Below are positions 48,091-60,592 of a DNA stretch of 64,000 nucleotides, in pieces (position 1 is the first letter of the stretch; the number at the start of each line of letters is the position of its first letter). Source of the stretch: Hirsutella rhossiliensis (Eukaryota; Ascomycota; Sordariomycetes; Hypocreales; Ophiocordycipitaceae); the NCBI RefSeq assembly GCF_020360975.1, contig NW_025408668.1, positions 1,054,001 through 1,118,000 of the forward strand, read 5' to 3'. The notes beneath the pieces are model-generated. The model searched no databases. It was not told the DNA's origin and saw only the letters and a list, made by a program, of their open reading frames with translations. Both the position numbers and the translations under genes were made by a program.

Positions 48091-49189
48091 GTATAAGGTA
48101 GACTATATCTCCCTCTTAAAAGATTAGTCCTTATAATCTTTTCTAATTATAGTAAGTAGATATTCGTTCTCTAATAAATTAAAGTTCTTATTATATTTCT
48201 TTATATAATTTTCGTAGCTAATCTACTTATAGTATCGCTTATTCCGCTTATAGTCCTTATCGAGTAACCTTAAATACTTCTAGGTTATATTTATAATTAG
48301 CGTATATTAGTAAGAGCTTAGTTATTTCTATAACTAAGCTATTATAAGCTAGTTACGCTATTAGTAGCTATTTAACTTAATCGTTTTATTCGTAGCTAAT
48401 ATAGTATCGTAAATATTATTTAAGCGTTTAGTTAAGTCGTTTTATTTATCTATCTATTTATAGGTAATAAGCTATACTAAGCTTATATTTCGTCCTTAAT
48501 TATACTATAAGAGCTTACTAAAACTTAGCTATAAATATACTTCCTTTATTAGAGATAATCTTATTTAGTAGTCTATAATTACTAATAATTATTCGTAGGA
48601 ATATATATACTAGCTCTTCTATATTACTTACTTCTTTATATAGTAAAAAATACCTATACTTCGTTAGTTTATTAGTAATAACGAATATACTATTATACTT
48701 AATATTAGTTATAGGTTCTTTCGATAGTAATAGCTTTATAATATAGTCGAAAGCTATCGAATCCTATAGTTTCTCTAGTACTAGTAGCGGTTATAATTCT
48801 CTATATAGTTTATATCGTTTAGCTTTACTTTATACGCAAAGTTCGTATTCTTTAATAACTTATTATACTACTTCCTTAAGCTATAGGAAGTTATATTATT
48901 ATTTAATCCGTTTTATTATTCTTTAGATTCCTTAGTATCTATATATTAGATATTTATATATATCTTATATAACTTTATCTCGTAATTCTAATAGTATCTA
49001 GATTTTATTTTTATATATTAGAACTTCTAAATATTCTATATTATATCTATTTAGTACTTTATATTCTTTTATTTATTTTAGGATCTTTTAGTATATTAAG
49101 TTATTAAGTTATACTTTAAATATTATATTTAGCTATCGTTGCTAGTAGTTCCTATTTTCGTTGATTTCTAGGAGCTATCCTTTCGCTAT

Positions 49190-50500
49190 AGGTACCCCTA
49201 TATTATAGTTACTTCGTCGACTAAAGGTATTAGTTCGACCGTTTTCTATTCCTTTTCTATAGATTATTTTATAGTCGAATTCTAATAAATATTCGGCCTA
49301 TTAGATCTATCGTCCGTTTAACTATTACGTCGTTATAAAATATAAGATATTCTTATAATCTATATAGACCTTAACTTTATATTTACTTTTAAGAAGGTAG
49401 TATCGAAATTCCTTAAAAGCTTAAATAATTATAAGGAATTCTTTATTATAGATAGGGTAATTAAGTTCTACGCTATATAGCTTTTTTAAGTAAAATATAA
49501 TTAGTTATAGTCTTCCTTTATTATCTTTTTATTTAATTTATACTCTTAAAGTAAAGTCTAATATATCGGTTTTAAGTTCGATTTATCGTTTTAGATTAAA
49601 GGTAGTTAAGACTAGTTCTTATATAATCGTAGTTTTAATATATTCGAAAGCTTCGTTAGCTTTATCGTCCTATATAAATTTTTTTTCCTTCTTTATTAAG
49701 TTATATAGTAGTACTATAATTTTTCTAAAATCTTTAATAAATCGTTAGTAGTAATTTATAAATCCTAGGAAACTTTATACGTCCTTAACGTTCTTTAGCG
49801 TTAGCTATTCTTTAACTAAGTTAATCTTATCTTATTATATATATATCTCTCTTAGTAAGATCGTATATCTAAGGAAGTCTACTTCTTATATATAGAACTT
49901 ACTTTTCTTTAGTTTAACTAGTAACTTTATATTTTAAAGTACGCGGAGTACTTTATAGATATATTCCTTATATTCTTCTAAGGTATCCGAGAAGATTAGG
50001 ATATTATCTAGATATACTACTATAAAGATATCTAAGTATTTATATAGGATATTATTAATTATCCGTTAAAAGGTAGCTAGTATATTTATAAGTTTAAATA
50101 GCATTACTAGATATTTAAATAGTCTAAATTTCGTTTTAAAGGCTATTATTTATTTATATCCCTTTTTTATACGTATTAAGTTATAGGCGCTTTTAAGGTT
50201 AAGGGCTATAAACTATTTTTTACTATATAGTCGATCTCGTAGTTTTAATATAAGCGGTAATAGTATTCGGTCTTTTTTTATAATATTATTTAAGCGTCTA
50301 TAGTTAATAACTAGTTATAGCTTACCGTTTTTCTTTAAAATAAATATAACTAGATAGCCTGCTTTAGATATTAATATTTATATATATCTTTTTCGTAGAT
50401 TCTCGTTAAGGTAGTCGCGTAGTATTTATAGTTACTTTTCGTTTAAGTTATAGATTTTATAGAACGTCGGCGTTATTCTATCCTTAAGATAAATTTCGTA
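49190..50500 (-). pseudogene. Gypsy-1 reverse transcriptase and RNase H relic
   Basis: The minus strand reads FIVVYLDNILIFSDTLEEYK (active site YLDDILIFS with the second Asp changed), then SFLGFINYY.RFIKDF, then the RNase H part TDILDFTLRV, KKLYSVELNYPIYNKEFLII, YYLLKSKYKVKVYIDYKNIL and LLEFDYKIIYRKGIENGRTN. Each block aligns in order with standard Ty3/Gypsy motifs; stops fall at Gln or Trp codons. Confidence 0.9.
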
Positions 50501-52949
50501 GTCCTATTAGCTATATTTAAGTAACCTTATCTTAAGTTCTTCTTTAAAGAGTTTATTATATTTCTAGTATTTTTAAGGGATATTCTTTATTCTATCTTAT
50601 AGGCTTTATTCTTTCTCTTAAGAGCTAGTTTCTCTTAACTCGAGCTCTTTATTAATTTATTTAAGGTCTTTCCTTAGAGTAGCAATAACTCTTTAGATCT
50701 TTATATTATATCCTTTATTCTATTTATATTAGATACTAGGTTATATAGCCGTATTAGTTAGTATATAGGTCTTATTAGTCGATTTTATTATATCCGCTAG
50801 TTTAGTTACTATTTTCGTCTATATCGCTAAAGCCTATAATAATTTACTTAAACGGTTATCCTTTTTATCCTATTTAATAGCTAAATTATTATAAAATTTT
50901 ACTTTCTCCTAAATCTACTAGTCCTAGAAACTTATATTTTTATCCTAATATAGCTAGCTAGTTTTCTAGTTAATTAGTAGGTTGCTCTCCTATAGCTATA
51001 GAAGCCTTAATATAAGGTTATATTCTTTAATATTTATAATATTAAAGTTAACTTATTTATCGTAGCCCTAGATATTAATATCGAGGTAATTAATCTCTAT
51101 ATTAATAATTCCGTTATTATAGTTAAAGGCCTCTCCTTTAATATTCGTAAGTTTATATAGATCTATCTTATATCTCTATATAAGTTAGTAACGATTAATA
51201 ACTCTAGGTAAAACGTAGTTACTTATCGCGCTATAGTCTAAAAGTATATATACGTAATATCCCGCGATTTAGATATCTAATACTATTTAGTCGCTATAGC
51301 TTACCGTTGCTATATATAGGGTCCTTAGATCTTATTATATTATACTAGTTTATAGCCCTTTTATAGATAGCGTACCTTGTTTTTTACTTAGTCCTTATTC
51401 GTTTTATTTAGGTATTCTTCTTCGATTTATTATTAATATCGTTTCTTTATATTTTTATTACGTAGTATTATATTAAGGCTTAAAAGACTAATTTCTTATA
51501 GCTAATTAAAGATTTCTTATTTCTTAACGCTATATCGTTTATATTATACTACTTTATAGTTAATTACGTACTATACTTTATAATTTTATTTATTTTTATA
51601 CTAAAGGTTAAGTTTTCGTTTAGCGTCTTTTTATTTTTTACGTAGTATTTCTATATCGATTCTTCCTTAGTCGAATATAGCTTATAGCCTTTATATATAT
51701 TACTAATAATCTTTTAGTATACCGTTATATCGTTTATATTATAGTTATGCTTTTTTATATTTATAAATTCTATAGTTTAGGTATACGTATTCGTTATAAT
51801 TTTCTTTATTATATTTAACTTATTATATAAGTCTTTAGAAGATTAAGGGTTTAGATATCTTAGAGCGAGTAGCGTTATACTATTCCTTTATTTTAGCGTA
51901 TTTATAGATTTTATATATCTCTAAAAGATATCTTATTAATAAACTATAATTATCGCGGTATTTAAGTAGCGTACTATAATTAGGTTCTAATAATATAACT
52001 TAGTCGTTTAGGTAGCGTTAATCGATTTTCTAGTAGTTTAGTTCTATACTTAGGTAGGGTTTTAAAAGTACTTATCCTTTAAACCTAACTAGGAAGGCGT
52101 TATATTATGCCTTTATCTAGAAGTATATTATATAATCTAGGTAAACGTATAATATCTATAAAATATACTTATAGTGCTTATAAGTAAGTAGTATTTATAG
52201 ATCGTTTTTAAATTCTCCTTATAGTTACTATTCTTATTATAGAGCTATAAAGGCATTAACTATAGTAATAGCTATAGTATAGTTTCCTCTATATAGTACC
52301 GGTTAATATCGAATTAATATAGCTTATTAGTTTTCTATAAGAATTTAAGGTATTTATTAGGTTTTAATTTTAAGTATTTCTTTAAATTCTTCGAAGTATA
52401 GAGTATATTTTCTAATTATAGCATTTTCCCTTAATAGCGAGGGTAGTAGTATAAGTTCGTTCTTATCTTCTATTTCTCTAAGTATTTCTTATTTTTTAGA
52501 GCTTATATCGTCGATACTTCGTTATTCCTCCTTAGGTTATTATCCGAGTTTTATAAGTATAAGGGCTATATCTATATCTTCTTTATTATATTATTTATAG
52601 ACTACCTATCGTTATTATCGATTTTTATTTTATATATCTTCCTAGAATCGTTTGCCGTTCTTTTTAATATAGTCTTAGGAGACTCCTTTAGGATAAGGGT
52701 ATTCTAGTTCTACGAATTTAACTTATCTCTATATTTTAGGATTCCTTTATTATATTATTATAAGGGTCTTCTTTAGTAGCTTTAGGAACTATCCGGTATT
52801 ATTTTTATCGCTTAAGTATACTATATATTCGTCGTCGTAGTATATAGTCTAACTAAGGAGTTTATACTTTAGTTCCTATCTATTAGTAGCGTTTAGGTAT
52901 TTCTTACCTTCTAGGGCTAGTGCCTAGTAGGTTTTCTTCTCCTTATAAG

Positions 52950-53420
52950 GTTATCTATATTCTTTAAAGTAATATCTAAGTTTCTCGTAGTTAAAATACT
53001 TTCCTTTACTTTTCTATATTATATCTAGATCTATCCTACCTAGGTTAGTTATATAGGTATAGGTAATAGGAGTTTCGCGCTTCTTCTTATAGTTAGCGCG
53101 TTAGCTAAAGTTATTTCTATAGAAAGGGTTTTAGTTTCCTCTTCCTTATTTCTTTTCTTAGCGTCGCGTATACTATCTATCGTCGATTTATACTACTATA
53201 GTAATATAGTCTAAGAGGTTATTAGGTCGATTTTCCTTATAGAGCTCGTCCTTAACTTCTTCTTTAAGCCTATTATAAAATTATAATATAAGGGGTTCGT
53301 TGTCTTAATTAAGCTTTAAGGTAACTTAATAGAACTTTATAGTATAATCCGATACTAAGATCCTTTATCGGAGTTCTTAAAGTTTTTATTTAGCTTTTCG
53401 TTCCTCGTTAGTTATTCCGA
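52950..53420 (-). pseudogene. Gypsy-1 gag relic with CCHC zinc knuckle
   Basis: The minus strand reads YNRLKEEVKDELYKENRP then LLDYITIVV, typical of Gypsy gag. It then has KYFNYEKLRYYFKEYR, which is the zinc knuckle CxxCxxxGHxxxxC with each Cys turned to Tyr and Gly/His altered, as RIP of TGC and CAC codons predicts. Confidence 0.75.
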
Positions 53421-53905
53421 ATACCTTTATAATAGCTTCTTTAAATCCTTAGAAACTAGCAAAGACTTTATCTATTTTATTATTTCGTTACGCTAGTTAG
53501 TTATTAAGAAAGTCCCTTATAATAGGTCTAAACTAAGCGAGTACCGTTCTAAATAAATAATTTCCTATATAGAGTACCTTTTTAACTAAGTCTAAGAGTT
53601 TAGTAGGGTAAAACCGGTAGTAGGCTTTAAGTTAGGTAAGAAAGTCTCGAAGCGTGCTATAAGTACCGTCGAATAGTCCTAGCTATTTTAGTTTAACTAC
53701 TTCTCTAAGGTCCCTAACTTATCCGTTACCTCCTCTATTCCTAAGTAACTATACCTTATATCGAAGGGTAATAATCTCGCGTATTATATCCTAAGGCAAT
53801 ATAGTAGCTCTAAAGTTAGTTAATCTAGCTTATTATATAGGTATATTAATAGTTACGATATTACTTAAAGTAACGCGGTATTATACTAAATAAGAGCTTT
53901 TAACG

Positions 53906-54354
53906 TATAATAACTAGTATTATTCCTAAGGGATAAACCTATTAAGGGGTTTATATTAGTAGATATAATAGGGCGTGGTCTAAGTAATAATAAGTATATT
54001 ATATTAGTAATAAGTCGGAGGTTATAGACTATAGACTATAACTAAGTAATTAAAATTAAAGATAAATCGTAATAAAGATCTATATTAAAAGCTAGAGAGC
54101 TATTTATCTAAAGAAGTAAAAGTAAGTAGCTATATATACTTATAGAGACTATCCTTAGATTATAGGCCTAGCTATAATCCCTAACGTTAGATCGTATAGA
54201 GCGTAGTAATCTCGTTAATCCTAGATTACTTAGATCTCTACGATCCCCTCGATCTTATATCTATTAGATAGTCGTGCCGACTATTTATCCGTTAGACCGT
54301 ATTATATGCTTAACGCGGTCGACCGTTAGCGGCCTAGTAGCCGTGGTCGTAATA
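53906..54354 (-). repeat. Gypsy-1 5' LTR
   Basis: 449 bp; followed directly by the TAGCC target duplication. Confidence 0.92.
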
Positions 54355-56700
54355 TAGCCCCGGCTCTGCCTTTTACTCTAGGCCCGGTCCTATTAGTTAG
54401 ACCGGCCCGACTAGTCCCTTAATAGACCTTTTAGTCCGTTAGTCGAAAAATTAAGGAACTAGTCGAAATCGAACCTCTTTATTAAAATTAATAATAAGGG
54501 GTAAAAAGGGGGGGTTCTTAAGTAGACCTTCTAAAAAAGAATAAGGACTCCTTAAAGAGATAATAAATAAGGAGGAATCGACTAACCTATTAAGTATATA
54601 AAAAGCCTTATCGGCTAAAAGACTACTAATAGGTCTTTAAGGAAAACCGACTTAAAGAAGTTAACCCTTTAAAGAGGATATAAGAAATAGTATAATAGTC
54701 TCTTAAGGAGGACCCCTTATTATAGAAGATAATAAACGAGATTTAAGTTACTAAGAAATAGTAACTAATTCTTAGTAACTAATAACGCTACTGCCTTTAT
54801 TCGAGCTATAAATTTAAGGGAAAATTATTAGTATAGTAAAACTAGCTTTTATATTCCCTACGGATTAATAAGGCTAAGACTAACTATTAGGACCCTCTAA
54901 CTATCCCCTATAAAAATTAGCTATCCTTAACTCTAGTACTTCCCTTAATATTTATAATATACTCTTATAATTCTAGTCCTTTAAAAAGGTATAAAGGGAA
55001 TACCTTATTACTAAGGAATTAACCGTATAGATAAAGGGATATAGAAGGGTAAATTTTATAATAAAATTACCTAACGGGTTTATATAAATTCTTCGATAAA
55101 AAAGGGTAGCTTTTTACCCTTAATTTTTAATAAGCTTAATTTCCTTTTACCTTCTTTAAGAAGAAGGAATCTTCTAGGATATAACGTCTAAGCTTTTAAG
55201 GCTAGTTTAGAAGAATTAAACTATTAGGCTTATTAAGGAAAAGTTTAGTTAATTTATTCTTAAATTCCGACCTATCCCTAAGAAGGAATCTCTTAAGAAG
55301 TTAGCTTTCCTTACTTAAAGGAGGTAGGTTCTAAGGACCTTCTTTTAGTAGCCTAAGGAGACGGTCTTCTTTAATACGTACGACTTAGTTACCTAGGCCC
55401 CCTAGCTTTATATAAGCTAGGCTAATAATAAGGCGTATAAATAAAGGGACTAAAGACCGTTAAATATAAATACTATAGCTAAGGAAAGACTAAGAGATAA
55501 ATTTCTAAACGAACCCCTTTATAGCTAGACTAGCTATATAAGGAAATTTAGGTTAACTAGACCGACGTCTCTAAGGATTAAGAAAGCTTTATTAGGGTAA
55601 TATTTTTTATAGACGCTTTTTAAGGATAGTTTTCCCTTATTTCTTATAGACCTACCTAAGTAAGTATAACTAGTCTACCCTCTAGGACTTTATTAACTAG
55701 ATAAAATCCTATTTTAGCTATAAGGTAAAGAAGATATAGTTTAATAGAGAGCTATTTATAAAGGATATCTTAAATTAGCTTTAAAAAAGGGGTATTTTAC
55801 CCCCCTTATTAGTACTAAACACGTAGGCTTAGAACGGAGGGGTAGAAAGATTAAGGGGTACTATAATAAAAAGGGCCTATATAATAAGACTTACTATAAA
55901 GCTCCCCTATAACCTTTAAAGGGAAGTCGTTAAGACCGCTTATTACTTATAGAACTAGACCTTAAGGGACCCTAGGGGCCTAAGGGACTATAGGGACCTA
56001 GAGACCTTATTTAAGACCTAAGGAATAAACTAGAAATCTCCCTTTAAGCTCTTTATAAAAAAGAGGGCCTCGCTAGCTTACCTTTATACCTATAGCTATA
56101 AGGTATACGCTATAACTACTAATATATAGCTAAAAAGGAAGAAGAAAAAAAGCTTAATACTAGAGCCTTTATTAGTTACCTTATTAATTATAATTTTATA
56201 AATATCTTTTAAATCTAGATTCCTTTTCTATAAAAGGTTATTTTAACTAAGGATATAATTTTTAATAAATCTAGCTTCTTTAATAAAAAGAGGGATTAAT
56301 AGCCCTTCTTACTCTTATAACGTTAGCTAATTTAAAAGATTTAAATCCCCCCTTCTTAATAGTCTTAAAACGAGGTTTTAAATAAGGAAATAAAAGAAGA
56401 AACTAACGTTAAAGTAGTTAAAGATAACGCTAACTTTAAAGAAAAAGAAGAAGAAGCTATTAGATTAGATAATCTAGATAAAGAAGGAGACTATAGGAAA
56501 GTAATAGAGCTAGAATATACTTACCTTCCTACGCTTCCTTTTATAAAATAAGAAGAAGATCTAAAAGTAGCTTTTTTAGTTAGTCTTCCTATCTTAACCC
56601 TTAAGGGGGTAAGAAAGGCACCTCTCTTAAAGGATTACCTAGCTACCTTTTTATCCCTACTTTAAGAAGTAAAGGAAGGTATAGGGCCTAATATTAAAGA
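54355..56700 (+). pseudogene. Copia gag end, protease and integrase region, poorly readable
   Basis: The gag frame resumes at 54360. The following 2 kb should hold protease and integrase by position, but I could not read a certain HHCC or DDE motif through the stops, so the assignment rests on order alone. Confidence 0.5.
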
Positions 56701-58900
56701 AGACTAATTTCTCTTTTATTTCGATTATTTTTCTAACTTTTATTTAACGCTTATAAAAGACGGTTCCTATAAAGTATTTATAGTAGGCTAGCTTTTTAAG
56801 CTTTTATTAGTAAGGAAGATATATAAAAGAGACCTCTTAGACCTACTAATAAACTAAAAGTAGCTAGAAAAACACCCTTTTAGAGACTAGTTTTTCTAGG
56901 CCTAGAAAGACTACCTAGCTTTATATAAAGAGATAGGGTCTTTTAAAGAGGTCCTTATAAAAAAGGTAAGAGGAAAATAAGTCCTTAGCTATAAGTAGGT
57001 CTTTATTTATAAGACTAATAAATATAGCTTCCTTTAATAGTATAAAGCCTAGCTAGTTATTTATAGGAATTAATAGGAAAAAGGGGATCTACCTATTAAG
57101 GTAACTACCTTAGTAGGGATATCTTTTTAGACCCTTATAGTCTTAAGGTATATAAGTAAAAGCGGAATTTTAGGAAATTAAGGAATTACGTAAGACTACG
57201 TAATAGAGGGGAAGAAGGAGTATAAGGTAGGATTTTCAACGGAATTTATTAGTAGTGTATTAGTATATAGAAGAGGTGTTAAAGTTAATAATTCTTAATC
57301 TATCTTCTAGCGGACATACTGTCTTATATAGATAATTATAGCTGAACGGAAGAACCTTTCGGGACTAGATTTAGGCTGCCGTATAGCCCTAAGACTAGGG
57401 AATTCCGTGATATCTCGAGTGAATCTAGAAGTGTCCTGGTTCCACTAATATTCGTGTTTAGAGGAGGTTGGTCGTGCCGGTGTTCTTAAGAGGTCTTAGC
57501 TAGCATTCTAAGCTAGCTCTATTCCTTCGATTCCCGATTGTACGATAACCGGCAATCCGTTTAATATATAATAACATGCAAAATAACGAGCGATTCTTAC
57601 TCTATAGGATGAGATTTTGTCTATAATTAATATACTACTTATTGGCTTATATAATCGGGAGAGTATATTATAGCTGCTTTATTTATAGTAGGAACACCGT
57701 TCCTTATATATAGCTATAGTAGTAGAATTCGACCTCGAACTTAATTAGATAGATATAGTTAATGACTTTATTAACTACTTACTTAAGGAAGAAGAAGTTA
57801 TCTATATATACCTTCTACTAAGCTTTTAATAGCTAGGAAAGGTTCTATAGCTTAGGAAAGCTTTATATAGACTACGAAGATTACCCCTTCTTTAGTAATA
57901 GTATTTAATAGGTTCCCTTAAAGCCTTAAGCTTTAAGAAAGTCCCTTAGGAACTATATATAATATAGAAAGGTAAAATTATAGTCTTCTTTTATATCGAT
58001 AATATTATCTAGGCCTACTTAAAAAAGGAAGAAGCTACTACTAAGGAGGCTATATAAGGCCTATAATAAAGGTATAAGATAACTAAGCTAAGGGAGCTAA
58101 AGTAGTTCCTAAGGATATAAATCCTTAGAAATAGGTCTTAATAGACTATCTAGCTTACCTAAGACGCTTATATTAATAAGGTTACTTATAAATTCCTCCT
58201 TAATTCCCTCGATAAGAAGCTTCCTTTTATACTTATATTAGATAAAGAGCTTTTACTTAATCCGTCCTTTTAAGCTAGGGAGTAAGAGAAATACTAATAT
58301 TAATAGAAGGTAAGCTCCTTACTTTTTTTTTAGCTATTTCTACTAGACCGGATATCTCTTTTACGGTCTCTTAGCTTACTAAGTATAACTAGAATCCTAG
58401 CCCTAAGTATTAAGAACTAGTAGATAAAGCTATTATTTATCTTTATTTAATAAGATTATATAGTCTATACTTAAGAGGGTAGGAAAAAAAGAAATTAGCT
58501 ATTAAAATCTTCTTTTATTTAAGTAATTTGTTTTTTATAGATAATTCCTTAGATAGAAACAGCTTATAAAGGTATATTATATCCCTTTTTAGAGGAACTA
58601 TTACTTAAAGAGCTTTAAAGTAAGCTACCGTTATAACTTTTAGTATAAAGGTAGAGCTACTAGCTCTTTTAAAAGTATTAAAAGAAGCGACTTTCCTTAG
58701 CTAGCTATAAATATCTTTATAACTATAAATTCCGACCCTATTAACTATAAAATATAATAATATATAGACTATATAAAATCTTATAGAAAACGTAAAGCTA
58801 TTAACTTAGCTATAGTATATTAATATTTATTAGTATTAGTTACGCTAAGAGGTCTAAAAGGGACTTATTCTAGTTTATTAGGTTTTAATAGTATTAATAA
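56700..58900 (+). pseudogene. Copia reverse transcriptase / RNase H relic, interrupted
   Basis: The plus strand before the island reads KHPFRDQFF, YLALYKEIGSFKEVL and TTLVGISF.TLIVL, the start of a Copia RT. After the island it resumes with VVEFDLELN.IDIVNDFINY, then LLKEEEVIYIYL, then VFFYIDNII.AYLKKEEA (active site YVDDI with the second Asp changed) and LRELK.FL (LGELKWFLGI). RNase H-like sequence follows. Frame and motifs are continuous once the insertion at about 57156-57715 is removed. Confidence 0.82.
57156..57715. mobile_element. Low-RIP insertion island inside the Copia RT
   Basis: About 560 bp with ordinary CA and TG frequencies (for example aacatgcaaaataacgagcg), in contrast to everything around it. 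It interrupts the Copia RT between TLIVL and VVEFDLEL; excision between the flanking tatat repeats gives the continuous frame AGG TAT ATA GCT. Inside, 57278 (tgttaaag) and about 57691 (ggaaca) could be TGTT/AACA ends of a solo LTR, but they lack a matching target duplication. The outer edges show a short inverted tataag/cttata. Element type unknown. Confidence 0.6.
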
Positions 58901-59240
58901 AAGCTAATAGTCTTATAAAGCCCTTATTAAAGTAAAAGCTAGCTATCCTTTTATAATAAATTAAGCTAAAAGATATTTAAGAAAAGCTAACCTTAAAGGC
59001 CTACTTTAAGAGTTTATAAGAGAAGCTAATAGCTTATATAAGAAGGTAATATCTATAGCTAAAGAAGAAGGAAGAGGTTTTTTCCTTTAAAGGGCCCCTT
59101 ATTTAATTAGGTTTTTCCCTTCTAAGAAGGCCCCCTTTCTTATAGGACTTTCCCTTCTTTAAGCCCTTATTCCTTAAGTAGGTCTAAAAGAGCCTAGGGA
59201 CCTAAAAGGGCCCTTACTTTCCTTAAATAAAGGGAGAAGT

Positions 59241-60005
59241 AACCCTTATAGTATAGTAGTTATATACCTAGGAAGCTTACTAGCTATAATACTAAAGTTA
59301 GTTTAAATTTAGCTAGGGGCATAATTAATTTTTAGTCGGACTAGTAAACTACGCTAACCTACTTATTAATTAGCTAATTAAAGCTTCTAAAAGCGCTTAT
59401 AAATATACTAGTAGTCTAGCCCCGCTATAAATAGGCTAGCCTAGACCTCGCCTACTTAGACCTAGTAACGAATTTATTAGGACCTCCCTTTAACCCCGGT
59501 CTAGGCCCCCTAACTAGGAAAATAAAAACCTAGGGCCGATACTAGTAACTTAATAAGTATAGCGCGAAGCTAGTATAATAACCTAACTACCGGCCTAGCT
59601 AAAGGCCGGTATTAATAAAAAATAGCCCGCTAAGCCTTATAATAGATAAATAAAGTAGAGCCTAGGAAGATATTATTATAAGATAAGGTTAGAGATAATT
59701 ATATAATTAACTATTAGCTATTAACTAAAAACGCTTATACTATCGATTAACGCTATATACCTTATATATATAAAGGAGTTACTTTCTAAGGTTACTTTAT
59801 AGCGGGGCTAATATAATTCTAACTAACTATAATAATACCTAAGATAGCCGGCGTAAGATTCCTATATATTATAAACGCGACCTAGTATAAGGGTAGACTA
59901 GCTATAAAAAAGTAGAGGGTTTTCCTTTAAGTACTTTAGTTTTTCCCTCCTATTTAACGCTAAAGTTCTAGATACCTCTAGATAGGTTACTAGTATAATC
60001 TTATT
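59241..60005 (+). mobile_element. Long tRNA-derived SINE, copy B
   Basis: A full-length match to copy A (27866-28637), with the same tRNA-like head (tatagtagttatatacctag) and the same taatctta...taataa tail. A direct repeat of about 15 bp, aataaagggagaagt, lies at 59226-59240 and again at 60006-60020. It is inserted near the 3' end of the Copia coding region in the same orientation. Differences between copies A and B are mainly transitions. Confidence 0.8.
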
Positions 60006-60107
60006 AATAAAGGGAGAAGTATAAAGCTAAGAACTTACTTTATACGCTTACTAGCTTAAAGCTATATTAGCTATACCCTTAAGAGGCAAGCTATAGCTAA
60101 GGGGGTA

Positions 60108-60592
60108 TATTACGAAGTATAGCTTAATTTTATAGTTCTTAAAGATATCCCTTAGTAAGAGGGACTAAGAAAGCTAAAAACACTTAGTATAAAAGAAGGA
60201 AGAAGGAGCTAAAAAGAGGTATAGAAAGGAGGGTAGGGGTATAAGGGGAAGTATAAGTAGTAATAGCTTCTTATAGAGGTAGTAAGAGATAAGACGGATA
60301 TACTAGAAACGGCTTAAAAAGAGGGGAAAACTAATAAAAAGCTCGGTAGTTAAGAGGATATTAATAGCTTCTTTAAGTAGGATCTTTTTTATTAATTAAG
60401 ATACTAAATAGGTATAAAAAGGGGCGTTAGATAAAGGAAAGAATAATAATTAAGGTAATATAATAATTACTCCCTTACTTTAATTACTACCTTTATAAGA
60501 ATTAAATAGCTTAGCCCTACCTATTTAACCCCTTACTTTTAATTTTACCTTTATATATTTTATATATACTTCTTATATCTCTCTTTATAAGA
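60108..60592 (+). repeat. Copia 3' LTR
   Basis: 485 bp; preceded by the purine run aaggggg and followed by AGGTC. Confidence 0.88.

Larger units (their letters stand above)
46506..54354 (-). mobile_element. Gypsy-1: chromodomain-containing Ty3/Gypsy retrotransposon
   Basis: 7849 bp with 449-bp LTRs at each end, beginning tataacg/tataata and ending cgtaata (TGTAACG...CGTAACA before RIP), and flanked by TAGCC (46501-46505 and 54355-54359). Next to the 3' LTR the minus strand has a purine-rich polypurine tract (aaaaggaagggaga). Minus-strand order is gag with zinc knuckle, reverse transcriptase, RNase H, integrase, chromodomain, the chromovirus layout. It sits inside the Copia gag and is itself fully RIPped. 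Confidence 0.93.
45045..60592 (+). mobile_element. Ty1/Copia retrotransposon interrupted by three later insertions
   Basis: LTRs of 485 bp lie at 45045-45529 and 60108-60592, starting tattataaag/tattacgaag (TGTTACGAAG before RIP). AGGTC flanks both ends (45040-45044 and 60593-60597). A purine run aaggggg precedes the right LTR, as a polypurine tract should. Plus-strand order is gag relic, then reverse transcriptase and RNase H, the Copia order as far as it can be read. The chromodomain Gypsy, a low-RIP island and a SINE interrupt it; without them the element is about 6.4 kb. Confidence 0.88.
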
